64,000 bases of DNA from UBA932 sp031548545. GTDB lineage: Bacteria > Bacteroidota > Bacteroidia > Bacteroidales > UBA932. The stretch covers positions 13,330-77,329 of the forward strand of contig JAVBQY010000004.1 of assembly GCA_031548545.1 (NCBI GenBank). Direction: 5' to 3'. The translations under genes were made by a program, and so were the position numbers. How positions within the stretch are numbered: the first letter of the stretch is position 1; the number at the start of each line of letters is the position of its first letter. The notes below the pieces were generated by a model. That model was not told the origin of the DNA. It did not search any database and was given only the letters and a program-made list of their open reading frames with translations. Positions 35,262 through 43,792 of this stretch are shown here, piece after piece.

Positions 35262-35831
35262 TTATTTCCATTCAAGGGTTTCTATCAGTTGAATAATATC
35301 AGTGGTGTAATAGCTGATTATAGGGGCGAGGAAATCGTGGTCCGGGGTTCTTTGGAAGTAAAGCGCCCCGCGTAGAAAGTGACGGGTACTGTCCGTGGCA
35401 TAAAACTGGACGGAAGAAGCGGCGTCGCCACCGATTTCATAAAGGAGCCCGTAGACCTTTTTCGAGGGATGGGCAAAGGGCGTCTCGGTAATCGCATCGG
35501 CTTTGATGACGTGCCGGTATACGAAGTTATGTGTGTCGTCAAGCAATTCGGGCAGGTTGTTGTTAACGCGTTTGTAGCTGATGTGCAGCGTGGCGTCTGC
35601 CGGTAGTTTCAGGTTAATCCAGTAGCGTTCGTAGTGGAGGTCTTGCGTGTCGGCGGTGATGTTGGCATAGCCGGGGCATTGAAAGCGGTACGGGTAGCCG
35701 GTGCTGTCAAAGGTGCGATAATTTCTTTCGGGAAGATCTACACGCAGTAAGCCTTCCGGCTTTGGTGCCGGTGGATTGCCGCAGGCTGTGGCCAGAACAA
35801 TGAATAGCAGGTATGGAAAGACGTTTCTCAT
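35262..35831 (-). CDS. gldD: Gliding motility lipoprotein GldD
   Basis: The 189-residue protein has a lipobox (VLATACGNPP) and the GldD pattern RVDLPERNYRTFDSTGYPYRFQCP, YKRVNNNLPELLDD and TPDHDFLAPIISYY. GldD is required for gliding in Flavobacterium and belongs to the gliding/type IX secretion set, though its mechanism is unclear. Its ATG overlaps the stop of the upstream LPP20-like gene (ATGA). Confidence 0.9.
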   Translation of the reverse strand: MRNVFPYLLFIVLATACGNPPAPKPEGLLRVDLPERNYRTFDSTGYPYRFQCPGYANITADTQDLHYERYWINLKLPADATLHISYKRVNNNLPELLDDTHNFVYRHVIKADAITETPFAHPSKKVYGLLYEIGGDAASSVQFYATDSTRHFLRGALYFQRTPDHDFLAPIISYYTTDIIQLIETLEWK

Positions 35832-36814
35832 AAGTTTTGCTGTGGTATGATGGAGCGGGTGGAAATGATTTTTCCGCTGAAGTTGTAGCTTATTTCTATG
35901 TAGTTTTCGGGTTCGTCATCAGGTGTTGCCGCACATTCTCCGGTAGTGTAAGCGACCGTAGCACCCGTTCCCTGCCGGGCGTCTGTCACACTGATATAGG
36001 TGGCGCAATTGGAGCGTACCTGCGCTTTCTTGCCGGTGGCTATAGGTTGTCCGTCGAAAGTGAGGCGGAACGACAGTCTGTTGTCAGGACTGCCGGTAAT
36101 CTCCAGTTTGAGCCGGCTATAGAGTTTCCTGTAATTATCCAGGCACTGCCGGGTCTGTTCTTTGCGTTCATCGTCAAAATAGTGGAACAGGAGGAGCAGG
36201 CTGTCCGACCGTTCGCTGATGTTTTCTACGGTGGAGATCTGGTGTATGGCGTTGCAGATGGCCGACAGGCGCTTTTCCTGCCGTTGGTCTTCCAGGCGGT
36301 ATTCATGGGCCAGGCGTTGCCGCTCTTTTTCCGGAAAGGGGTAGCGGAGGTGGTAGTGTATCGTCTGTACCTGGCTGTTGTCGTCCTGGTATTTTTCCCA
36401 GTAAACAGCACCGGTGCGCAGTATGGCGGCATCGCTGAGGTAGGCCGTGCTGCCCAGCCGCATATAGGCGCTGGCGCCTTTGGCGCTGAGGAATTGCAAT
36501 ACGCGTTGTTGCGCCAGGCTGTCGGAGGTGTGCAATACACCCTCTGCCAGTAGTTGTGTGGCCATTGCGCGGATGAGTTGTTCGCGGATCTGCCGGCAGG
36601 CCCGTTCTTCGGCGCGCTCTACGGTGGAGGCCGCCGTCACGGCGCTAAGATGGGCGGGACCGGCGGTGTCGACCCATTCCGGCTTGTTGATATCGCTTTG
36701 CGCTATAATTTTACTTTGGGCCCGGCCGTTTAGCGGCATAAGCGCCAGAAACAGGAGTACAAAGTAGCGGATAGCGCCGGGTATGATCGTATTCAGGCTG
36801 TTAATCTGTTTCAT
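35828..36814 (-). CDS. LPP20-like secreted protein
   Basis: The 328-residue protein has a signal peptide (LALMPLNGRAQ) and, near residues 55-95, a helix-rich part (ASTVERAEERACRQIREQLIRAMA) typical of LPP20-like domains found in many Bacteroidota lipoproteins. It has no lipobox cysteine. Function unknown. Its start lies inside the last codons of gldE (14 bases of overlap), and it overlaps gldD by four bases, so the three are translationally coupled. Confidence 0.65.
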   Translation of the reverse strand: MKQINSLNTIIPGAIRYFVLLFLALMPLNGRAQSKIIAQSDINKPEWVDTAGPAHLSAVTAASTVERAEERACRQIREQLIRAMATQLLAEGVLHTSDSLAQQRVLQFLSAKGASAYMRLGSTAYLSDAAILRTGAVYWEKYQDDNSQVQTIHYHLRYPFPEKERQRLAHEYRLEDQRQEKRLSAICNAIHQISTVENISERSDSLLLLFHYFDDERKEQTRQCLDNYRKLYSRLKLEITGSPDNRLSFRLTFDGQPIATGKKAQVRSNCATYISVTDARQGTGATVAYTTGECAATPDDEPENYIEISYNFSGKIISTRSIIPQQNL

Positions 36815-37820
36815 CGGATATTTCTCCTACGATCTCTTCCAGGATATCTTCCAGGGTGACCAGGCCTTCGGTCCCGCCGAATTCATCCACTACGATAGCC
36901 AGGTGGATTTTCTTTTGCCGGAATTCTTCCAACAAGTCGTTGATTTTTTTTTGTTCGGGGACAAAGTAACATTCCCGGACCAGCTTTTGCCAGTGAAAAA
37001 GATCATCCTCTTCCTGGATATAGGGCAGGAGGTCTTTTACAGGCAGGAAGCCCCGGATGTTGTCCAGGGTGCCTTCATATACCGGAATGCGTGAATAGCC
37101 GTAGTCAATGACCTGCCGGCGCATTTCCATGAACGGCGTATGTATTTCAATGGCCGCCATTTTTACACGGGGCAGCATAATGGACTTTACGTCTATGTTC
37201 ACAAAGCGGACAATTCCTTTGAGGATTTTTTTATCTTCGGCGGATTCCGAGGTGGTGATGTCGACGGCCTGGGACAGTTCGTCTATAGATACGGTATTGC
37301 GGGCGCCGAATCCCTTGTTGATACGGGTGTCCAGCTGCTGGGTGAGCCAATTGAAAGGCTGTGCGAGTTTCATTAAAAATTGCAGGGGTGCAGCCATAAT
37401 GCCGGCCAATTGTTCTGGATACTGGGCCGCCAGTATTTTTGGCGTGATCTCACTGCTGAAAGCCAATATAAAAGTAAGGGCCGCTGTTTCAATGATGAAG
37501 CCGAGGGTGGGGTTTTGCGAGAAGTCAATGAGCGAGGCGACCATCCAGGTAGACAGCAGGATAATGGATATGTTTACCATGTTGTTAAACAGCAGTACGG
37601 TACTCAATAAGTCATTGGGCCGCGCGAGGTGGCTGAGTATACGGCGGTTGTTTTTATTGCCTGTTTTTTTTAGCTTGTCGATATGCTGGGGGCTTAGAGA
37701 AAAATACGCGGTTTCCGAAGCCGACAGCAAGGCCGACAACAGCAACAGTGACAATAGCAATAGGAGTGCAAAAAAGAAAGCCGGGTGGCTAAGCGATAAA
37801 TCTGTCGATGGAGGTTCCAA
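36801..37820 (-). CDS. gldE: Gliding motility protein GldE, short form without C-terminal CorC domain
   Basis: The 339-residue protein has a DUF21/CNNM transmembrane domain (four helices in residues 12-160, with LSASETAYFSLSP) and two CBS motifs (about 200-335). It stops right after the second CBS stretch (ILEEIVGEISDETD). F. johnsoniae GldE (about 430 residues) and relatives continue with a CorC_HlyC domain of about 85 residues, absent here in this and the other frames I read. The following gene begins within its last codons. GldE supports GldD-dependent gliding. Confidence 0.87.
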   Translation of the reverse strand: MEPPSTDLSLSHPAFFFALLLLLSLLLLSALLSASETAYFSLSPQHIDKLKKTGNKNNRRILSHLARPNDLLSTVLLFNNMVNISIILLSTWMVASLIDFSQNPTLGFIIETAALTFILAFSSEITPKILAAQYPEQLAGIMAAPLQFLMKLAQPFNWLTQQLDTRINKGFGARNTVSIDELSQAVDITTSESAEDKKILKGIVRFVNIDVKSIMLPRVKMAAIEIHTPFMEMRRQVIDYGYSRIPVYEGTLDNIRGFLPVKDLLPYIQEEDDLFHWQKLVRECYFVPEQKKINDLLEEFRQKKIHLAIVVDEFGGTEGLVTLEDILEEIVGEISDETD

Positions 37821-37844
37821 GATTTTTTATTTTGATTCAACAAT

Positions 37845-37852
37845 CAAAGTTA
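37845..37852 (-). promoter_or_regulatory. -7 promoter motif for the gldE operon
   Basis: CAAAGTTA reads TAACTTTG leftward, 24 bases before the gldE ATG. It probably drives gldE, the LPP20-like gene, gldD, the transferase and the porin. Confidence 0.6.
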
Positions 37853-37858
37853 CACATT

Positions 37859-38248
37859 TTATTGGAATGTGAAAAAATAATTCATAACGAAATTCCAAGC
37901 GGTTACTATGCCAATGGCCAGTAACTTAGATAAATAAAAGCGTAACTTCGTCTTTTCGTGGAAAATATAAAGCAGCAGGTTGTTGAACAGCAGGCCGATC
38001 AACGCAATGCCGATGAAGCTTAAGTATTCTTTGGTAATTTCCGGGTTGTGGCTCTGGAAGGTCCACCACCGGTTCAGGAAGTAGTTGGTGGTGGCTGCCG
38101 TGATAAAACCTGTGGAGTTGGCAAGGTAGCGGTTGATTTTTGCCTTTTCTTTCAGCAGCCAGGTGATACTGAAATCTACCACTACGCCGGATCCGCCCAC
38201 GACGGCAAATTTAACAAAAAGGCTTATTAAATGTTCTAAGTTGTTCAT
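37859..38248 (-). CDS. GtrA family membrane protein
   Basis: The 129-residue protein has four membrane helices and the GtrA-type start FVKFAVVGGSGVVVDFSITWLL and NRWWTFQS. GtrA-like proteins are thought to help move lipid-linked sugars across the membrane. It is five bases downstream of radC. The glycosyltransferase it may serve is not in the window. Confidence 0.88.
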   Translation of the reverse strand: MNNLEHLISLFVKFAVVGGSGVVVDFSITWLLKEKAKINRYLANSTGFITAATTNYFLNRWWTFQSHNPEITKEYLSFIGIALIGLLFNNLLLYIFHEKTKLRFYLSKLLAIGIVTAWNFVMNYFFTFQ

Positions 38249-38253
38249 TTTCT

Positions 38254-38952
38254 TTATAATAAATTATGATCCTTAAAGCTGAAATAATCATCCCCAGCAA
38301 TAATTACGTGATCTATAATTGTGATACTTAATAATTTGCCGGCTTCTTTCAGTTGACAGGTCAGTTGTTTGTCCGCCTGGCTGGGGAAACAATTTCCCGA
38401 GGGGTGGTTGTGTACCAGTATCAACTGCGTGGCCAGATTTTCCAGCGCAAATTTAAAAATAATTTTGGGATCTGCCACCGTAGCGGTTACCCCGCCGTGC
38501 CCTACTTTCTGTTTGGCCAGTAATTTATTGGCATTGTTCAGGGCCATTACCCAGAATTCTTCATGGCTTATATCTTCCAGCAGAGGCGCTATGTAGTTTT
38601 TGACGTCCGGTGCATTGTTGATTTTGGTGGTCTTTCCGCTGGCTGTGGAGTTTCTTCGCCGGCCCAGTTCGAACGCGGATAAGAGACTTAGCGCTTTAGT
38701 AGCGCCTATGCCTTTTATGCTGCGAAGCTGGGGCAGCTTCAGCCGGCCCAGTTCATGCAGGTTGTTGCCGGCCAGGGCCAATACCTGTTTGGCGAGGTCA
38801 ACGGCTGTTTGCTCGCGTGTTCCGGAGCGGAGGATGATGGCCAATAGTTCTGCATCGCTGAGCGCTGCTGCGCCTTTGAGCAGGAATTTTTCCCGGGGCC
38901 GGTCATCGGCCTTCCAATCTTTAAGCCTGAGCGTGCTTGTGCTGGTAGTCAT
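38254..38952 (-). CDS. radC: RadC family JAB-domain protein
   Basis: The 232-residue protein has an N-terminal helix-hairpin-helix part (LPQLRSIKGIGATKA) and the JAMM metal motif HNHPSGNCFPSQAD. The original DNA-repair assignment of RadC is disputed; the JAMM domain suggests a metal-dependent hydrolase. A -7 promoter motif lies 26 bases upstream. Confidence 0.93.
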   Translation of the reverse strand: MTTSTSTLRLKDWKADDRPREKFLLKGAAALSDAELLAIILRSGTREQTAVDLAKQVLALAGNNLHELGRLKLPQLRSIKGIGATKALSLLSAFELGRRRNSTASGKTTKINNAPDVKNYIAPLLEDISHEEFWVMALNNANKLLAKQKVGHGGVTATVADPKIIFKFALENLATQLILVHNHPSGNCFPSQADKQLTCQLKEAGKLLSITIIDHVIIAGDDYFSFKDHNLL

Positions 38953-38978
38953 GAGTGAGTGGCGGTTTTTATACGGCG

Positions 38979-38986
38979 CAAAGATA
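38979..38986 (-). promoter_or_regulatory. -7 promoter motif for radC-gtrA
   Basis: CAAAGATA reads TATCTTTG leftward, 26 bases before the radC ATG. Confidence 0.6.
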
Positions 38987-39013
38987 GGCTATTTTTTTAT
39001 TTATGCAAAGGCC

Positions 39014-40207
39014 CTACTTCCACCACGAGCTGCCGAAAACAATGTAGAAAGCCCAGGAGTCCGGACCGAAACCGAAGTCAACGCCCATATGGAGCTTGAA
39101 CTGTCTCGCAATGAGGTAGCGGAATCCGGCGCCGTAGTTGTATACCCATTTGGAGGAACCAAAGTCATTGTATGTGTTGAATGCCTTGGCTGCTCCGGCG
39201 AAGCCGGTAAGACTCCAGCGTTTGTATACCTGCACGCGGTGTTCCGTTTCGGCCAGGGCGGTAATCTCTCCCTGGTAACGGTTGGCGGGAACGCCCCGCA
39301 GGTCGATGTAAGGTAGAAGGTAGAACGGCGCATCGCCGTACATTTGTTGCCAGTCGAACCGCAATCCGCCGACCCACCGGGGCAGTATCTGCCAGAAACC
39401 ATAGCCGGTAACTTCTGCCTGTGTGAAATCATAATCACTGCCTATACCGCTATTGCTCCAGTTGAGCTGGCTCTTTATGCGGTAACCGGTATTGGGGGTG
39501 AAAATGTTGTCGCGGTTGTCAAACTCCAGGAGGGCGGCAAGTCTGCTGAGGTTGCTTTCGGCCTCTTTGTCGCGAAAGAAATCCGGTACTTCATCACCCT
39601 CAAATCCCACTTCGGTATGTGAAAAGATATATTGCACACCTCCGTTGAAGTAGGTAAGGAAATCTTTGGTCACTTCCAGCATCACCGGTATAGCCTTGAT
39701 TTTGATCAGTGCCGATAATTCGCCTCCTGCCGGCAGGCTCTTGTAAAAGTCCATATTAATATCGGCATAAGCCAGTCCCCCGCTGTAATGTATGCCGTAC
39801 TTCTCCCATGAGCCGCGGTGGCCGCCCATAACCGCCCAGCTGTTGTTCACGGTATACATGCCGCCGGCCATGGTTATGGTGGGCTGTGGCGGACGGTGGA
39901 AGCCCGTTGGCGCAGTCTCCCGGTGTTTCGGCGGCTGCATGAAAACCAGGGCTGCGCCGCCGCCGAAACCGCCCAGGGCCGGTTCCGTGATAATGGCCGG
40001 TACGGGAATAAAGCCATGGGCGTTGATCAGTACATCACTCAGGTCGAAGGCGCCGTCCTGGCTGTCGCGGAGGTTGAACCGCGGTTTTTTCTTTGCAGCC
40101 GTGCTGTCGGTTCCGGCATCTGTGGTGGTCGTACTGTCTGTTTGCGCACTGAGGGTCAGGCTGTTTATTAATAGTGTGGTGACGATGATGAGGCTTTTCT
40201 TTAGCAT
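39014..40207 (-). CDS. BamA/TamA-like outer-membrane protein (surface antigen D15 type)
   Basis: The 397-residue protein has a signal peptide (SLTLSAQ), then PAIITEPALGGFGGGAALVF and strand-rich barrel sequence ending FGSSWWK. The motif LRFDWQQMYG and the conserved LRGVPANRYQGEITALAETEHRV resemble the barrel of Omp85 proteins. It lacks the POTRA domains of BamA, so it is a stand-alone barrel seen often in Bacteroidota. Function unknown. Confidence 0.8.
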   Translation of the reverse strand: MLKKSLIIVTTLLINSLTLSAQTDSTTTTDAGTDSTAAKKKPRFNLRDSQDGAFDLSDVLINAHGFIPVPAIITEPALGGFGGGAALVFMQPPKHRETAPTGFHRPPQPTITMAGGMYTVNNSWAVMGGHRGSWEKYGIHYSGGLAYADINMDFYKSLPAGGELSALIKIKAIPVMLEVTKDFLTYFNGGVQYIFSHTEVGFEGDEVPDFFRDKEAESNLSRLAALLEFDNRDNIFTPNTGYRIKSQLNWSNSGIGSDYDFTQAEVTGYGFWQILPRWVGGLRFDWQQMYGDAPFYLLPYIDLRGVPANRYQGEITALAETEHRVQVYKRWSLTGFAGAAKAFNTYNDFGSSKWVYNYGAGFRYLIARQFKLHMGVDFGFGPDSWAFYIVFGSSWWK

Positions 40208-40265
40208 GATTGTAACATAATTATTGCCTTGTTGTCATGCAAAAAACATGCCGAAGTCTTCTTTC

Positions 40266-40296
40266 TTGCAAAAATTCAAAAAAATATATAACTTTG
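40266..40296 (+). promoter_or_regulatory. Promoter for tRNA-Ser and the ABC-F gene
   Basis: TTG at 40266-40268 is followed after 20 bases by TAACTTTG at 40289-40296, ending 14 bases before the tRNA. No other promoter fits between the tRNA and the ABC-F gene. Confidence 0.65.
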
Positions 40297-40310
40297 CACC
40301 CCCTAACAAA

Positions 40311-40398
40311 GGAAGGATGGCCGAGTGGTCGAAGGCGCACGCCTGGAAAGTGTGTATACTCCAAAAGGGTATCATGGGTTCGAATCCCATTCCTTCCG
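40311..40398 (+). tRNA. tRNA-Ser (anticodon GGA)
   Basis: The acceptor stem GGAAGGA pairs with TCCTTCC (40391-40397). The D-arm region holds ATGGCCGAGTGGTCGAAGGC, the anticodon loop is CTGGAAA (anticodon GGA), a long variable arm TACTCCAAAAGGGTA marks a class II tRNA, and the T arm is GGGTTCGAATCCC. The discriminator is G; the 3' CCA is not fully encoded (next bases CAG). Confidence 0.96.
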
Positions 40399-40403
40399 CA
40401 GAA

Positions 40404-42020
40404 ATGATTACAGTTGATAATTTAGCCATTCAGTTCGGTAAACGAACACTATTCCAAGAAGTTAATCTTAAATTTACCGCCGGAAACTGTTACGGTATTA
40501 TTGGCGCCAACGGCGCCGGTAAGTCTACCTTTTTACGGCTGTTGAGCGGTGAGTTGGACGCTACGCGCGGGAATATCTCTTTCGGGCCGGGCGAACGGCT
40601 CTCGGTGCTTAAACAGGACCACTTTGAATTTGACGAGTATACCGCCCTTGATACGGTGATGATGGGCCATGCGCAGTTGTGGAAGGTGAAATCCGAAAAG
40701 GATGCCATCTATATGAAAGAAGAGTTTTCGGAGGAAGACGGTATCCGCGCTTCGGAACTTGAAGGGCAGTTTGCCGAGATGGACGGCTGGAACGCCGAGA
40801 GCAATGCCGCCGCACTGTTGAGCGGCCTGGGCATCAGGGAACAGTTGCACGGGATGTTGATGAAGGATATCAGCGGTAAAGAAAAAGTGCGTATTTTGCT
40901 GGCCCGCGCCCTGTTCGGTAAGCCGGAGAACCTGCTGCTCGATGAGCCTACCAATGACCTGGATATTGAAACCGTGATGTGGCTGGAAAATTACCTGGCC
41001 AATTATGAAAATACGGTACTGGTGGTATCCCATGACCGCCACTTCCTGGATGCGGTGAGTACCCATACCGTAGATATAGACTTCGGCAAGGTGAAGATTT
41101 ATGCGGGGAACTACAGTTTCTGGTACGAATCCAGCCAGCTGGCCCTGCGTCAACAGCAGCAACAGAATAAGAAAAACGAAGAACGCCGCAAGGAATTACA
41201 GGAATTCATCCAGCGTTTCAGCGCCAATGTCGCCAAATCACGTCAGGCCACCAGCCGTCGTAAGATGCTGGAAAAATTGAACGTGGACGAAATACAGGCT
41301 TCTACCCGCAAGTATCCGGCCATTATTTTTACCCCCGAACGTGAAGCGGGAGACAAGATATTGGATGTATTCGGCCTCTCGGCCAGCGTGGATGGTGAAC
41401 TGCTGTTCAAGGACGTAACCTTTGAGGTGGCCAAGAACGATAAGATCGCTTTCCTCTCGCGTGATCCGCGGGCCATGACCGCCCTGTTTGAGATGCTCAA
41501 TGAACAGGCTAAGCCGGACCTTGGACATTTCCAGTGGGGGCAGACCATTACATCGGCCTACCTGCCGTTGGATAATTCGGCATTCTTCGATACCAGCTTG
41601 AATATATTTGACTGGCTTTGCCAGTTCACCAACGATACTACCGAGGTATTTATCCGCGGCTATCTGGGTAAAATGCTCTTTGCCGGCGAAGAAGTCTACA
41701 AAAAGGCGAACGTCTTAAGCGGGGGAGAGAAAATGCGCTGTATGATTGCCCGCATGATGTTGAAAAACGCCAATGTGATGGTGCTTGACTCGCCGATGAA
41801 TCATCTTGACCTGGAGTCTATACAGGCTTTTAATAATACGTTGAAAGCCTTCAAGGGCACCCTGCTCTTCGCTTCGCATGACCATGAGTTTATCAATACG
41901 GTGTCAAACCGCATTATAGAGCTTACGCCCAATGGTATCATTGATAAGATGATGGATTATGACGATTACCTGGCCGATGAAAAGGTCAAGCAACTGCGTG
42001 AAAAGATGTACGCCCTATAA
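40404..42020 (+). CDS. ABC-F family ATPase, YbiT-like, with degenerate second site
   Basis: The 538-residue protein begins ITVDNLAIQFGKRTLF five bases after the tRNA-Ser. The first cassette is intact: Walker A GANGAGKST, signature-like region, and Walker B LLLDEPTNDLD. The linker and length fit the YbiT/YkpA group. In the second cassette Walker A is replaced (FLSRDPRAMTALF, residues 350-362) and the Walker B Glu is Ser at 463 (VLDSPMNHLD), though LSGGEKMR and SHDHEF remain. One ATP site should be catalytically dead. Loss of the second Walker A occurs in relatives; the Glu-to-Ser change I cannot place. Confidence 0.92.
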   Translation: MITVDNLAIQFGKRTLFQEVNLKFTAGNCYGIIGANGAGKSTFLRLLSGELDATRGNISFGPGERLSVLKQDHFEFDEYTALDTVMMGHAQLWKVKSEKDAIYMKEEFSEEDGIRASELEGQFAEMDGWNAESNAAALLSGLGIREQLHGMLMKDISGKEKVRILLARALFGKPENLLLDEPTNDLDIETVMWLENYLANYENTVLVVSHDRHFLDAVSTHTVDIDFGKVKIYAGNYSFWYESSQLALRQQQQQNKKNEERRKELQEFIQRFSANVAKSRQATSRRKMLEKLNVDEIQASTRKYPAIIFTPEREAGDKILDVFGLSASVDGELLFKDVTFEVAKNDKIAFLSRDPRAMTALFEMLNEQAKPDLGHFQWGQTITSAYLPLDNSAFFDTSLNIFDWLCQFTNDTTEVFIRGYLGKMLFAGEEVYKKANVLSGGEKMRCMIARMMLKNANVMVLDSPMNHLDLESIQAFNNTLKAFKGTLLFASHDHEFINTVSNRIIELTPNGIIDKMMDYDDYLADEKVKQLREKMYAL

Positions 42021-42050
42021 TAGTGCTTACAACTACCGGTTTCCGGGTAT

Positions 42051-43697
42051 TTACCTGTTGCTGTTTTTTCGTTCCAGTTCCCGTAGATTTTCCAATTTCT
42101 TTTTTTCCAGAAATTCGTAGATGCCGCAAAGGTGTTCGGTCACTTTTTTGTTGCCGAACTCATAGACCTTGCTTACCAGTCCGTCGAGGAAATCACGGTC
42201 ATGGGATACCACTACCAGTGTGCCGTCAAAATCCAGCAGGGCCTGTTTGAGGATATCCTTGGTTTTCATGTCGAGGTGGTTGGTCGGTTCATCGAGGATA
42301 AGGAAGTTGACCGGCTCCAGCAGAAGCTTGATCATGGCTAAGCGTGTACGTTCCCCGCCACTGAGGACCTTTACTTTTTTCGCGGAATTTTCTCCCCCGA
42401 ACATAAAAGCACCCAGCAGGTCCTTGATTTTTGTACGTATATCACCCACCGCTACAATGTCAATGGTTTGGAATACCGTAAGGTCTTCATCAAGCAGCGA
42501 GGCCTGGTTCTGCGCAAAATAACCGATTTTGATGTTGTGTCCCAGGTTAAGGTTCCCGTCAAAAGGAATTTCCCCCATGATACATTTTACCAGGGTGGAT
42601 TTCCCTTCGCCGTTCTTGCCTACAAAGGCTACTTTTTCTCCGCGCTCAATGGTGAAGCCTGCATTCCTGAAGACCGTATGCTCGCCGTAGCTTTTGCTCA
42701 ACCCGTCTGCAATCACCGGATAATTTCCGGAACGGGGAGAGGGCGGAAACTTTAGCCGCAGCGCCGAAGTATCTTCCTCGTCCACCTCAATCAATTCCAA
42801 CTTGTCCAGCATTTTTACGCGTGACTGTACTTGCAGGGTCTTGGAATAAGTACCTTTGAAACGTTCAATAAATTCAGTGGTTTCGGCAATGAACTTCTGT
42901 TGTTCGTCATATTGTTTCTGTTGTTGCTCGCGGCGCTCTTTACGCAGTTCAAGGTAATGCGAGTACTTGGCTTTATAGTCATATATACGGCCCATGGTGA
43001 CCTCAATGGTGCGTGTGGTGATATTGTCTACAAAGGCGCGGTCGTGGGATATAACCACAACGGCCTTGGCGCTGTTGATCAGGAAGTCTTCCAGCCATTG
43101 GATAGATTCGATGTCGAGGTGGTTGGTCGGCTCGTCGAGCAGGATCACATCCGGGTTTTGGAGCAGCAGTTTGGCCAATTCAATACGCATGCGCCAACCG
43201 CCGCTGAACTCGCTGGTCTTCTTATGGAAATCATCACGTTGGAATCCGAGGCCCAACAGGGTCTTTTCGATCTCCCCTTCAAAATTGATTTCTTCAATAT
43301 GGTAGAACTTTTCGCTCAGTACCGAGACCTGTTCGATAAGCTTCATGTAGCCGGCGGACTCATAATCCGTGCGGGTGGTGAGTTCTTCATTCAGCCGGTT
43401 GATTTCCGACTCCATGGCGAAAATCGGGGCAAAGGCCTTTGAGGTCTCTTCAAAAACCGTGCGACTGTCTTCCGTCATCAGGTGCTGCGGCAGGTAAGCC
43501 ACGACCGTGCCCTCGGGGTAAGTAACCTGCCCGCGGGACGGTTCCCGCACTCCGGCCAGAATCTTGAGCAGGGTTGATTTTCCCGCTCCGTTCTTGCCCA
43601 TCAGGGCGATACGATCTTTTTCGTTGATTACAAATGAGATATCCTTGAATAGCGTGGTGCCGCCAAATTCGACTGTCAGTCCGTCTGCAGAAAGCAT
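42051..43697 (-). CDS. ABC-F family ATPase with two intact cassettes
   Basis: The 548-residue protein has Walker A GKNGAGKST and Walker B LLDEPTNHLD in the first cassette, and GKNGEGKST with LILDEPTNHLD in the second; both signatures (FSGGWRMR, LSGGERTR) are present. It has a short linker with charged helices (RKERREQQQKQYDEQQ). It is likely translation-related, but its subgroup is uncertain. It converges with the YbiT-like gene, 30 bases apart, and is transcribed divergently from ispH. Confidence 0.94.
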   Translation of the reverse strand: MLSADGLTVEFGGTTLFKDISFVINEKDRIALMGKNGAGKSTLLKILAGVREPSRGQVTYPEGTVVAYLPQHLMTEDSRTVFEETSKAFAPIFAMESEINRLNEELTTRTDYESAGYMKLIEQVSVLSEKFYHIEEINFEGEIEKTLLGLGFQRDDFHKKTSEFSGGWRMRIELAKLLLQNPDVILLDEPTNHLDIESIQWLEDFLINSAKAVVVISHDRAFVDNITTRTIEVTMGRIYDYKAKYSHYLELRKERREQQQKQYDEQQKFIAETTEFIERFKGTYSKTLQVQSRVKMLDKLELIEVDEEDTSALRLKFPPSPRSGNYPVIADGLSKSYGEHTVFRNAGFTIERGEKVAFVGKNGEGKSTLVKCIMGEIPFDGNLNLGHNIKIGYFAQNQASLLDEDLTVFQTIDIVAVGDIRTKIKDLLGAFMFGGENSAKKVKVLSGGERTRLAMIKLLLEPVNFLILDEPTNHLDMKTKDILKQALLDFDGTLVVVSHDRDFLDGLVSKVYEFGNKKVTEHLCGIYEFLEKKKLENLRELERKNSNR

Positions 43698-43719
43698 AAA
43701 TGAATAGAGAATAAAATTA

Positions 43720-43727
43720 CAAAGATA
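43720..43727 (-). promoter_or_regulatory. -7 promoter motif for the second ABC-F gene
   Basis: CAAAGATA reads TATCTTTG leftward, 22 bases before the ATG at 43697. Confidence 0.6.
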
Positions 43728-43748
43728 ATAAAAGATTAGAGACTGAGG

Positions 43749-43762
43749 GGGGCACTTGCCCC
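43749..43762. promoter_or_regulatory. Palindrome overlapping the ispH -33 element
   Basis: GGGGCA-CT-TGCCCC is a perfect palindrome in the divergent gap between the ABC-F gene and ispH. The TTG of the probable ispH promoter (43756-43758) lies inside its right half. Position and symmetry suit a repressor site; no factor is known. Confidence 0.35.
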
Positions 43763-43786
43763 TAATCTCTTTTTTTTGTACCTTTG
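43756..43786 (+). promoter_or_regulatory. Promoter for ispH, close to its start codon
   Basis: TTG at 43756-43758, 20 bases, then TACCTTTG at 43779-43786. The ATG of ispH is six bases further, so the mRNA is probably leaderless or has a leader of only a few bases. Confidence 0.6.
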
Positions 43787-43792
43787 TACCCT

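Noticed and set aside
40224..40403. Extension of the YbiT-like ABC-F frame through the tRNA gene
   Set aside because: The frame is open by chance through the tRNA-Ser; ATG 40404 gives the normal family start.
42051..43697. Antibiotic resistance by the ABC-F proteins
   Set aside because: The linkers are short and sequences resemble housekeeping groups; resistance ABC-F proteins have extended linkers. No resistance context is present.
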